Positions 15,546 through 23,028 of a stretch of 53,970 bases of DNA are shown here, piece after piece (position 1 is the stretch's first letter; the number at the start of each line of letters is the position of its first letter). Both the position numbers and the translations under genes were made by a program. The notes under the pieces were generated by a model. It was not told the origin of the DNA. It did not search any database and saw only the letters and a program-made list of their open reading frames with translations. This stretch comes from WAOL01 sp964399035 (GTDB lineage: Archaea > Thermoproteota > Thermoprotei_A > Sulfolobales > NBVN01), in the NCBI GenBank assembly GCA_964399035.1, contig CAYNPH010000052.1:1-53970 (forward strand), in the 5' to 3' direction.

Positions 15546-16604
15546 ATGGGTGACGCGTTGGGCCGCACTTCTAGGTTCGGTGCCTCAGCGGGTAGTGCCG
15601 TGCGGTGCGGGGTCTGCGAGCGTGGGTGTGTCCTGAAGCCAGGTGCGTGGGGCTTCTGCGGTAACTACGTTAACGTTGATGGTGAGTTGGTGCTGGGGAG
15701 TTACGGCTGGTTGAGTGCTGTTGAGGTTAGGCCTGCCGAGGTTAAGCCCTTCTTTCACTACTGGCCGGGTTCTAGGGCGTTGACCTTCAGTGGGTGGGGA
15801 TGTAACTTCACGTGCCCTTGGTGTCAGAACTGGCACATCAGTAAGGTTAGGTTCGGGCGTGGAGGGCGTTGGAGGGGGCGTTACTTCAACCCCAACGAGC
15901 TGGTTAGGTTAGCCCTCGCGGAGGGGGCTGAGGGGCTGTGCGCCAGCTTCCACGAGCCGGGCGTGATCCTGGATTACGTGCTGGACGTGTTCGAGGAGGG
16001 GTGTAGGCGCGGGCTTTACTGCTGCGTCGTGACTAACGCCTTCTTCACCCTCGACGCCTTGAGGGCCTTACTCGATGCTGGGTGCGATGGCTTCAGCATC
16101 GATGTTAAGGGTTGCCCTGAGACCTACTCTAGGTTCATGGGTGCTAAGGGCGGTGAGGAGGTCGTGCTTAGGAACGCTGAGTACGTCCTTAGGGAGGGCG
16201 GGCACGTTGAGGTGGTCTTCCTAGTCGTTCCCGGAGCAAATGACTCGCGTGAGTGTGTCGAGTGGGTTCTGAGGGAGGTTAAGGAGAGGTTAGGTGATGA
16301 CGTGCCCCTACACATTAACAGGTACTTCCCAGCGTACAGGTACTCCAAACCACCCACCCCGATCGAGACGCTAGCCTGGGTCAGGGAACGTGCGAAGGAA
16401 CTCAGGTTCAAGTACGTTTACGTAGGCAACGTCTGGGGAGGTGAGGAACTAATCAACACTTACTGTCCCTCATGCGGGGCCCTACTCATACGGAGGCACC
16501 ACTACGGGGTCAGTGAGGTGAACCTCAAGCCAATCGAGGGCGGAGGTTACGCGTGCCCGGAATGCGGGTTCAAGGTTAGGTTAAAGGGGAGGATTCCTAG
16601 CTAG
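15546..16604 (+). CDS. Radical SAM protein (PflA-like / AmmeMemoRadiSam-type) with extra cysteine knuckles
   Basis: A 352-residue radical SAM enzyme of the COG1180 type. An N-terminal cysteine group (CGVCERGC and FCGN, Cys21/24/28/38) precedes the SAM [4Fe-4S] motif GWGCNFTCPWCQNWH with CxxxCxxC at 86/90/93. Radical SAM residues follow (ASFHEPGVILDYVLDV; FSIDVKGCPETY), as does VPLHINRYFPAYRY, typical of the AmmeMemoRadiSam group. The C-terminus adds a two-knuckle zinc ribbon (CPSCGALL ... CPECGFKVRLKGR), which many relatives also carry. The enzyme should generate a 5'-deoxyadenosyl radical. The target is unknown, since no glycyl-radical or MEMO gene is visible in the window. It is a single gene, converging with the sugar operon. 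Confidence 0.87.
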   Translation: MGDALGRTSRFGASAGSAVRCGVCERGCVLKPGAWGFCGNYVNVDGELVLGSYGWLSAVEVRPAEVKPFFHYWPGSRALTFSGWGCNFTCPWCQNWHISKVRFGRGGRWRGRYFNPNELVRLALAEGAEGLCASFHEPGVILDYVLDVFEEGCRRGLYCCVVTNAFFTLDALRALLDAGCDGFSIDVKGCPETYSRFMGAKGGEEVVLRNAEYVLREGGHVEVVFLVVPGANDSRECVEWVLREVKERLGDDVPLHINRYFPAYRYSKPPTPIETLAWVRERAKELRFKYVYVGNVWGGEELINTYCPSCGALLIRRHHYGVSEVNLKPIEGGGYACPECGFKVRLKGRIPS

Positions 16605-16614
16605 TGGTTTAGGC

Positions 16615-17595
16615 TTAAACAGTTGCTGGTCTTCCCTCCCTAGCCGACCTGTAGATGGCGTCTATTACCTTATGTATGTGGACGCCGTCCTCCTCGTTGG
16701 TCTCGGGCACCTCACCGCTGGTGACGCAGTCGATGAAGTGCTTTAACTGCCTCACGTACATCTCCTCGATGGGCTCGTTGAAGTCCCCTTCAGCAACCAC
16801 CTCACCCTTAATCGATACCTTGTAGGGCCCTCCTAAGTACGCCTCGCAGGTCACCGTACCGTTTCTTGCCTGCAACCCCCACTTCCTCCACCTGTGGGAC
16901 GCGCTCCAGGAGTGGAGGATCGTTGAGGCCGCCCCGCCCTCGTGGGTTAGCGCTATGAGTGCGTTGTCCTCTATCTCCACGTCGTCCCTCACCCGCCACG
17001 TCCTTGCAAACACCTCCCGCACCTTCCCAGCGTACCAGTAGAAGGCGTAGATCACGTGTATGGTGTTCTCGTTCACCATGCCTCCCGATAGCTTGGGGTC
17101 GCGGACCCACGGCGTGGGCGGTACCTTGCCGAGGGCTACGTGCCACTGCATTATGACGTCGCCTAACCCTTCCTTGAGGTACTTAGCGATTAACCTGTAT
17201 AGGCCGTGGTACCTTAGGCTGAAGGCAACCATAACCCTCCCGCCCGCGTGCCTAGCTATGTCTAACGCGTCCTCCAGCCTAACACCCATGGGCTTCTCCA
17301 CCAGGACGTACAGCCCTTTCTTGAGGGCTGCCACCGCCTGCTCCCTATGGAGGTGCGGGGGCGTCGCCACGATCACCGCGTCGAAGTCCTCGCGCTCAAG
17401 CATTTCACGATAGTCCCTGTACAGCTTCCTAACCCCTAGCTCCTCAGCTCGCTTTAAGGCCGCGTCATCCACGTCGCAGACCGCCACCAGGTCGGAGACC
17501 TCACGGAGCCTCGGGTCCGTCTTAAGTAGCTTTAGGTGGAGGCCCCCTATGGATCCGGCGCCGATTAACCCGACCTTAACCTTAGGCACGCCCAT
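16615..17595 (-). CDS. Gfo/Idh/MocA family NAD(P)-dependent oxidoreductase
   Basis: A sugar or polyol dehydrogenase of about 326 residues. The N-terminal Rossmann fold is clear (VKVGLIGAGSIGGLHLK), followed by DAVIVATPPHLHREQAVAAL and the family motif VLVEKPMG with the catalytic-site Lys. The C-terminal alpha/beta domain contains GGMVNENTIHVIYAFYWYAG, matching the substrate-binding part (the family usually has GGGxxxDxGxHxxD; here the Asp is Asn). It begins with the TGATG arrangement shared with the isomerase stop, so the two are translationally coupled; a GTG one codon earlier is possible. Such enzymes oxidise or epimerise sugars by hydride transfer, and pairing with a TIM-barrel isomerase is the classic inositol/sugar catabolic combination. 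It is the last gene of the operon. Confidence 0.9.
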   Translation of the reverse strand: MGVPKVKVGLIGAGSIGGLHLKLLKTDPRLREVSDLVAVCDVDDAALKRAEELGVRKLYRDYREMLEREDFDAVIVATPPHLHREQAVAALKKGLYVLVEKPMGVRLEDALDIARHAGGRVMVAFSLRYHGLYRLIAKYLKEGLGDVIMQWHVALGKVPPTPWVRDPKLSGGMVNENTIHVIYAFYWYAGKVREVFARTWRVRDDVEIEDNALIALTHEGGAASTILHSWSASHRWRKWGLQARNGTVTCEAYLGGPYKVSIKGEVVAEGDFNEPIEEMYVRQLKHFIDCVTSGEVPETNEEDGVHIHKVIDAIYRSAREGRPATV

Positions 17596-18401
17596 CACCC
17601 CAGAAGTTCCTTGACCTTAACGATCGTCTCAGCTAAGGGGGCGTAGGGATCCTCCTTACCCCACGGGACCTCCGCGATGACCCACCCAGAATACCCTACC
17701 TCGTCGAGCGCTTTCCGGACCTCGTCCCAGTTCACGCTACCGGTTCCCGGAGGACCGAATCGCAGGGCCTCGATGCTGAAGTCCTTAACGTGTACCTGCA
17801 CTATCCTATCCCCTAGCTCCCTGATCCAGTGCTCGGGGAGGGTGTGGGGTAGTGTGTTACCCACGTCGAAGTATAGGGCGACGTTGTCCTCCCCCACCTC
17901 GTCGAGGAGGCGCCTGAATTCCAGTGGTGTGGGGAATAGTCTGTTCCACACGGGCTCTAACCCTATCGTGACGCCGTACTCCCTCGCGATGCCCGCCGCT
18001 TTCCGCAGAGCGCTGGTGACCCTCCCGAAGTGCTCGCGGTAAGGTATGCTCGGGACGGCGACGCCGGGAACGACGAGCACTACCTTAGCGCCGGCCTCGT
18101 TCGCGGCAATGCACTCGGTCTCAACAACCTCTAACGCAGCGTCAGGGTCGGTCACGAAGTTCCTCCTCCAGTACAGGCCTGACGCTACGCTCGGCAGCTT
18201 AATCCCGATAGACTCGGCCTCCTCCCTGATGGAGCGCCACTTAGCGATTAACTCGCTCCTGCTTAGGCTGAGGTCCGTGTCATCGACGGCGAGCTCTACG
18301 CCCTCGTACCCCATGTCCTTAGCCTTACGCATGAATTGGGAAGGGATCCTTAACTCCCTAGGCACGGACCAGATGTTCGCGCCGAACCTCCTCTCACTCA
18401 T
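17595..18401 (-). CDS. Sugar phosphate isomerase/epimerase (xylose isomerase-like TIM barrel)
   Basis: A TIM-barrel protein of about 268 residues from the AP-endonuclease-2/xylose-isomerase-like group. Expected metal-ligand segments are visible: GLEPVWN (Glu), ALYFDVGNT (Asp), VQVHVKDF (His-x-Lys-Asp) and VIAEVPW (Glu), the usual set for a divalent metal in keto-aldo isomerases and 3-epimerases. The start ATG 18401 is favoured by GAGGTG six bases upstream, which gives an 8-base overlap with the preceding gene. It likely interconverts a sugar that the coupled Gfo/Idh dehydrogenase also handles. The exact sugar is not deducible. Confidence 0.88.
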   Translation of the reverse strand: MSERRFGANIWSVPRELRIPSQFMRKAKDMGYEGVELAVDDTDLSLSRSELIAKWRSIREEAESIGIKLPSVASGLYWRRNFVTDPDAALEVVETECIAANEAGAKVVLVVPGVAVPSIPYREHFGRVTSALRKAAGIAREYGVTIGLEPVWNRLFPTPLEFRRLLDEVGEDNVALYFDVGNTLPHTLPEHWIRELGDRIVQVHVKDFSIEALRFGPPGTGSVNWDEVRKALDEVGYSGWVIAEVPWGKEDPYAPLAETIVKVKELLG

Positions 18402-19653
18402 GACTGACACCTCTTAAGGAACCCGACAAAAGCTTAGCTACCTTGTGGAGGACTGCTTGGGGTGTCCAGCCGTAGGAGTAGAGGTAGATGCCGTGAGCCC
18501 CTGCCCGTAACGCGGCCTCAGCATCGCTGACCACATCACCCACCGTGGCGGGAGGCCATGACCCCACACCCACTGCTAGGTCGGCACCGCACCCACGCAA
18601 CTGCTTCAGCCCTAGGGCGACCTCGTACGGTATCCTGGAGGGTGAGGCGCCGAATTGCCTAGTGTATAGCATGGTCTTGACCCTGTCGAGGAGCTTACCT
18701 AGCCTGCGGTAGTCTTGCCCAACAATCCACGAGGCTGAGGGCGGGTAAAGGTCCGCGGACAGTGTTACCTTGGGGTTGAGTTCCTTGACCTTATCCCGTA
18801 TCAGTGCCACCACCTCCTCTATGAGTGAGGCCCTAAACTCAAGCCACTTAATCACCACGGGGTCCTCAGCAAGGCTCCGCGTCAGGTCAGCCATGAGCGA
18901 CGCCGTGAAGTCCATGTCGCTTGGCGACGGGTACGTGGGTGCTTTATTGAGGAACTCCCTAACCTCCTCCCCGTAAGCCCTTAACCTCCCGATTAACTCG
19001 TCAGTATCTATGCCCACGGACTTAGCCCTAGCGACGCAGCTGGGACAGAGGCACGCAAGCATCGACACCACAGCCTTAGGATAGGCGTAAGTTACTGGTG
19101 GCTTCGGGTACCTAATGTAGTCTAACTCGAGCTCATCGAAGTCATACCTGCTGAGCAGGTCCTCAACAACCGCGACAACGAAGTCCCGCACCTCCCTCCT
19201 GGAAGGGCACAGGAACAAGCGCTTGTAGTCAGCCACCGACCCCCACACATCAACGGCGGCTAAGGAAGGGTCCTCCCTAACGGCCGCCTCGAACCTGAGC
19301 ACGGGGAGCCAGAGAACTGCCTTAAGCCCCGCCGACCGTGCCGCCTCAATGAACTCCCCGACCACGTCGCCAGGGTACTCCCTCGAGGGTCTCGGCCTGA
19401 GGGGTGGGGGTAGCTTGGAGTACCTCTCCCCACCTACGGGCCAGTAGAAGGGGCTCTCCTCGCTCGTGTATGTTAGGCGGCGCGGGTTCCTGAAGAGGAT
19501 GTTCGGGCCCGGCCAGCACTGCCTCTCCTCCACGTACCTGGCGCACATGCTTACGTGGGTGAAGCCCAGCGTCGAAAGTTCCTCCGCGATTGCTTCGGCA
19601 CCCACGTCAGCCACGTCCCACGCGTGAACCCACACACCCAAAACATGGGGCAC
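18394..19653 (-). CDS. Glycoside-hydrolase-like TIM-barrel protein
   Basis: About 419 residues resembling the hypothetical glycoside hydrolase groups (GHL/DUF187-like). The core shows barrel segments VLGVWVHAWD, AGLKAVLWLPVLRFEAA and especially DELELDYIRYPKPP, the D-x-I-R-Y-P strand typical of these presumed glycosidases. Near the C-terminus, GAHGIYLYSYGW resembles the family's last strand. A cluster CLCPSC (about residues 206-211) could bind metal and is unusual. No signal peptide is seen, so it acts inside the cell if it is an enzyme. The start is placed at GTG 19653, nine bases after GAGGTG; GTG 19665 is the alternative. It overlaps the isomerase gene and belongs to the amino-sugar-type operon. 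Confidence 0.68.
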   Translation of the reverse strand: MPHVLGVWVHAWDVADVGAEAIAEELSTLGFTHVSMCARYVEERQCWPGPNILFRNPRRLTYTSEESPFYWPVGGERYSKLPPPLRPRPSREYPGDVVGEFIEAARSAGLKAVLWLPVLRFEAAVREDPSLAAVDVWGSVADYKRLFLCPSRREVRDFVVAVVEDLLSRYDFDELELDYIRYPKPPVTYAYPKAVVSMLACLCPSCVARAKSVGIDTDELIGRLRAYGEEVREFLNKAPTYPSPSDMDFTASLMADLTRSLAEDPVVIKWLEFRASLIEEVVALIRDKVKELNPKVTLSADLYPPSASWIVGQDYRRLGKLLDRVKTMLYTRQFGASPSRIPYEVALGLKQLRGCGADLAVGVGSWPPATVGDVVSDAEAALRAGAHGIYLYSYGWTPQAVLHKVAKLLSGSLRGVSHE

Positions 19654-19697
19654 TGCACCCACCACCTCAGTTGAACCCTAATCCCTGGTACCTCCCC

Positions 19698-21005
19698 CTA
19701 ACCCTCCGTGAGGAGCTTGATTAACTCTTCCTTAATGCGCTGGTACTCACCCTCGTCGATTATCGAGACGAGCTCCTCATAGCAACCCTTACCCGAATAC
19801 CCTGGGTAGGGAACGTATCCCACGTACCCGTTAGCGTACCCCGCCAGCAGTAGCGTCGCTGGCTTAACCGCTTCCTTCAGGTCTAACTGGTACTCAACGA
19901 ATAACTCCCCTGGGAACGTGAGCAGGGCGACCTCATCACCTAGCCACGCCGCAGTGATTGGCGCCTTAACGGACTTGACGCCCTTAAGCAGCTTGTTCCT
20001 CCTCTCAGCTATCTTGACTGCGTAGACGTCCCTCTCCAGCGACCTAATGACGGAGGGGGAAGCCCCCGACCTCCTGGCCTCCTCAAGCCTCTTCAGTAGC
20101 TCCCCCTTCAGCCTATTTATTAGGGACTCTTCTATGGGAGGCCTTAACCTAAGCGCCGTTTTCCTAGGCTTAACGCGTAGCGGGCCTGCGCGGATGGGAC
20201 GTGAGTTAACGTAGGCTGAGGCGGCTGAGTCCGCCAGTATCGACGCCTTCCTAAGGGCCTCCTCGAAGTCCTGCTTGTTCCTTGAGAACCTCGTGCTGAC
20301 GTTCCCGGCGGCTCCGTTGAGGTATATCACGTCAGCCCCTAAGTACGTTCGGGTGAGCTCCGCCGTGAGCCCGGCTAGGTCTCCGGAGTAGAGGACGTTG
20401 TCGGGTCCTAGTACCGTGGGGTGGCACGCGTAGTTAATGATGAGTAGCCTCCCGCCACCGACGTACTCGAGGGAAACGAGCGTTAATTCCTTATCGATTA
20501 CGCCGTCGCTGCTCACCCTGTTCGTCGCTACCCCTGACACCTCCCTAACCCCTACCCTGACGTCAGCGACCCTTACTGAGCGCTCCATAGCTGTTAATGA
20601 GGCGGAGGCGACCAAGTACTCCAGCGTCTTTAAGTACTCGTTAATTGCTTCCTTGTCACTACCCGTTAATTCCTGCGTGCTCCAGATCCCCGTGCTGACC
20701 TCCGGACCGCTGTGCGTGTGCGTTGCCGCTATTAGAACCCTCTCCTCCCTAACCCCGGCTGCCTTGGATATGGCTGACGCGAGCCTGCCCCGTAACGCGT
20801 CATCCACCCTTATCAGGTCGAGGACCGCGAGGACCGCCTCCTCACCGCCGACGTCAATGTAGGCTACCCTGGCCTTGAGGGCGTCGTGGGCCCCGACAGC
20901 TTTCCCCGCCCTGTTTATGTAGCCAGCCATAGGCATTCCGGGCTCAGGGGTTATGTCGGCCTCAGCGTACCCGGCGAAGAGCTTTAGCGATGGCTCAGCA
21001 CTCAC
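19698..21005 (-). CDS. Neutral/alkaline ceramidase-like amidohydrolase
   Basis: About 435 residues related to the N-terminal domain of neutral/alkaline non-lysosomal ceramidases, Zn-dependent enzymes cutting amide bonds of N-acyl compounds. Signature segments are GYAEADITPEPGMPMAGY near the start, VLIAATHTHSGPEV (metal-binding His residues), INYACHPTVLGPDN with LYSGDLAGLT, and YLNGAAGNVS. True ceramidases are larger and secreted; this one has no signal peptide and lacks the C-terminal domain, so it probably works on a small cytosolic amide rather than ceramide. GGAGGTG lies six bases before GTG 21005, and the stop of the GlmS-like gene is 18 bases upstream. In this operon an amino-sugar amide or glycosylamide is an attractive but unproven substrate. 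Confidence 0.8.
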   Translation of the reverse strand: MSAEPSLKLFAGYAEADITPEPGMPMAGYINRAGKAVGAHDALKARVAYIDVGGEEAVLAVLDLIRVDDALRGRLASAISKAAGVREERVLIAATHTHSGPEVSTGIWSTQELTGSDKEAINEYLKTLEYLVASASLTAMERSVRVADVRVGVREVSGVATNRVSSDGVIDKELTLVSLEYVGGGRLLIINYACHPTVLGPDNVLYSGDLAGLTAELTRTYLGADVIYLNGAAGNVSTRFSRNKQDFEEALRKASILADSAASAYVNSRPIRAGPLRVKPRKTALRLRPPIEESLINRLKGELLKRLEEARRSGASPSVIRSLERDVYAVKIAERRNKLLKGVKSVKAPITAAWLGDEVALLTFPGELFVEYQLDLKEAVKPATLLLAGYANGYVGYVPYPGYSGKGCYEELVSIIDEGEYQRIKEELIKLLTEG

Positions 21006-21023
21006 GCCCTCCACCTCCTTACT

Positions 21024-22859
21024 TCACGAGGCCTCCGTCACCGCCTTCACTAGCTTCTTGGGGGTGTCTATGGGGCACCCGCGCCTAACGCCTAGGTGGT
21101 AGGCCAGGAGCTGTAAGGGGATTGCGTAAGCTATCGGTGTTAGGTGGCGCGGCACGTCCGGCGTGGCGAGCTTGCTTACCGGCACCTCAACGAGTGATGC
21201 TTCACCGTTGGATGCTATCACCACGACCTCCGCGCCCCTGCCGTACGCGTCAGCTATTAGCGGGTGTGTCGCCTTAGCAGCGCTCTGCTCGGCAGGGATT
21301 ATGAAGACCGTGAGGAACCCTGGGTCAACGAGCGTTATGGGACCGTGGCGGAATTCTCCTGCCTCCATGCCTTCGGCATGGAAGTACGCAGCCTCCTTGA
21401 ACTTCAACGCCCCCTCAAGAGCTAAGGGGTAGTTAATGCCTCTCGATATGACGTACCCGCTCCTAGCCCTCGAGGCTATCTCCCCCGCCACCTCCCTGGC
21501 TAGAGCGTCGACCCTAGGCACGTACTCCCTGAGCTTAAGCGCTAGCTCCTTAAGGGCTGAGAGCCTCTCGCTGACCTCAGCCTTGCTTAGCTTCCCGCTG
21601 TACTCACCCGTGTCGAGGGCTAGGACGTAGAGCGTGGTTAGGGTGGCGACGAAAGTCTTCGTCGCCGGGATACTTATCTCGGGACCCGCAGCTATGGGTA
21701 GGTAGATGCTTGAGAGCTTAGCTAGCCTGGAATCAACGTTATTCGTTATCGCTAATATGGTGGCGCCCCTCATCTTCGCCTCGTAAACCGCTCGAAGCAC
21801 GTCCCCTGTCTCCCCAGACTGCGAGACGGCTATGACTAGCGTCCCCGGCGTGACATTGTCGACGTGGTAAAGCGGGAACTCTGCCGCACTCAACACTATG
21901 GGTGAAACCCCAGCTAACTCCGTTAAGTAGTAGCTACCGACTAAGCCGGCGTGGAGGCTGGACCCGTTAGCGATGACGTACACCTCCTTAGCGTTAGCGA
22001 CCAGACGCGCGGCTAAGGACCTGTACCTGCGCTGAAGCGCCATCCACGCCTTAAGGACGGCGTCCGGCCCCTCGTAAATCTCCTTCAGCATGAAGTGAGG
22101 GTACCCGTCCTTAAGGATAAGGTCGTCCGGCACATCGACGGCTTCAGGCTGTAGGTTAATGGGTCTTAACTCCACGGTGTCAAGGAACTTAACCGCGTCA
22201 CCGTCAACTACCGCTATCACGCCTTCAGGAACGCGCCACGCGTCACCGGCCATCCCCTTTAGTGCCGACCCTGTTGACGACACGTAAGCCGTCCCGCCAT
22301 CGGGGGAGCGTGCGACGTAGAAAGCTTGGAGCTTGGAGGCGGTGAGGATGACGCCCTCAGCGTTTATGGCTGAGAGCGTGAATATTCCGTCGAGCCTAGC
22401 GTACGCTTCCGCGAATGCCTTAATGAAATCCTTCCCCGCCTTAATCCCGTCCTCTATTAGGTGGGCCGCTACCTCGAAGTCGCATCTCGACCTGAAGTAG
22501 TGACCAGCTACGACCGCCTCATCCCTTAAGTCCTCGTAATTAGCTATCACGCCGTCACCAACGACGGCAACGCTCCCTGAGCAGTCCGTGTGGGGGTGGG
22601 CGTTGTCGTGGTGGGGACGTCCATGGGTGGAGAAACGCACGTGGCCTAAGCAGACGCGGGCCTTAACGCTTGGGAATCCCAGCCTCTTCGATACCTCCTC
22701 AACCCTCCCGCCATCCTTAAGCACCTTTAAGCCCTCACGCGTTGCCGCCGCTATCCCGGCGCAGTCGTTGCCGCGATGGGTTAGGCGAAGGAGCCCCGTC
22801 AGAACGTCCACAACTACGTCCTCCCTTGACCGTGATGACGCCCCGAAAATACCTCCCAT
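21024..22859 (-). CDS. GlmS-like SIS-domain aminotransferase with a degenerate glutaminase domain
   Basis: 611 residues with the full domain order of glutamine-fructose-6-phosphate transaminase: an N-terminal Ntn glutaminase-like domain (1-230) and two SIS isomerase domains. The isomerase half looks intact: ANGSSLHAG, SQSGETGDVLRA, ALEGALKFKEAAYFHAE, GEFRHGP and the C-terminal Lys region (KKLVKAV). The glutaminase half does not: it begins Met-Gly-Gly-Ile-Phe-Gly where active enzymes have Met-Cys-Gly, so the catalytic nucleophile is gone, and the oxyanion-hole HNG is GDG (101-103). Arg75, THG (78-80) and NAHPH (86-90) remain. It may use free ammonia, run in reverse as a glucosamine-6-phosphate deaminase, or act as a plain isomerase. 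ATG 22859 is chosen because it is the homologous first residue. ATG 22877 is an alternative, but it would place six residues before the former nucleophile position. Confidence 0.85.
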   Translation of the reverse strand: MGGIFGASSRSREDVVVDVLTGLLRLTHRGNDCAGIAAATREGLKVLKDGGRVEEVSKRLGFPSVKARVCLGHVRFSTHGRPHHDNAHPHTDCSGSVAVVGDGVIANYEDLRDEAVVAGHYFRSRCDFEVAAHLIEDGIKAGKDFIKAFAEAYARLDGIFTLSAINAEGVILTASKLQAFYVARSPDGGTAYVSSTGSALKGMAGDAWRVPEGVIAVVDGDAVKFLDTVELRPINLQPEAVDVPDDLILKDGYPHFMLKEIYEGPDAVLKAWMALQRRYRSLAARLVANAKEVYVIANGSSLHAGLVGSYYLTELAGVSPIVLSAAEFPLYHVDNVTPGTLVIAVSQSGETGDVLRAVYEAKMRGATILAITNNVDSRLAKLSSIYLPIAAGPEISIPATKTFVATLTTLYVLALDTGEYSGKLSKAEVSERLSALKELALKLREYVPRVDALAREVAGEIASRARSGYVISRGINYPLALEGALKFKEAAYFHAEGMEAGEFRHGPITLVDPGFLTVFIIPAEQSAAKATHPLIADAYGRGAEVVVIASNGEASLVEVPVSKLATPDVPRHLTPIAYAIPLQLLAYHLGVRRGCPIDTPKKLVKAVTEAS

Positions 22860-22910
22860 GACGCGATCACTCTCCATGAGCCTAGGGTGAGTGCCTTCTC
22901 GTCCAAGCAA

Positions 22911-23028
22911 GAATCACGCGTGCCTCATTTAAGTAGTCCCTAACTAAACTTCTTTATAGGTTAGTAATCTTAGTAATCACGCCTAATTATAGTGCGTACA
23001 GTAATTACGTCAGGTGGTGAGGGTAGTA
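22911..23028. promoter_or_regulatory. Divergent promoter region with tandem 9-bp repeats
   Basis: On the plus strand TAATTATAG (about 22984-22992) is a TATA box, and GGTGAGGG precedes ATG 23029 of the carboxypeptidase gene. On the minus strand CATTTAAGT (about 22927-22935) reads as ACTTAAATG, a TATA-like box for the GlmS-like operon. Between them TTAGTAATC occurs twice back to back (22961-22969 and 22970-22978), a likely protein-binding site shared by both directions. Confidence 0.45.
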
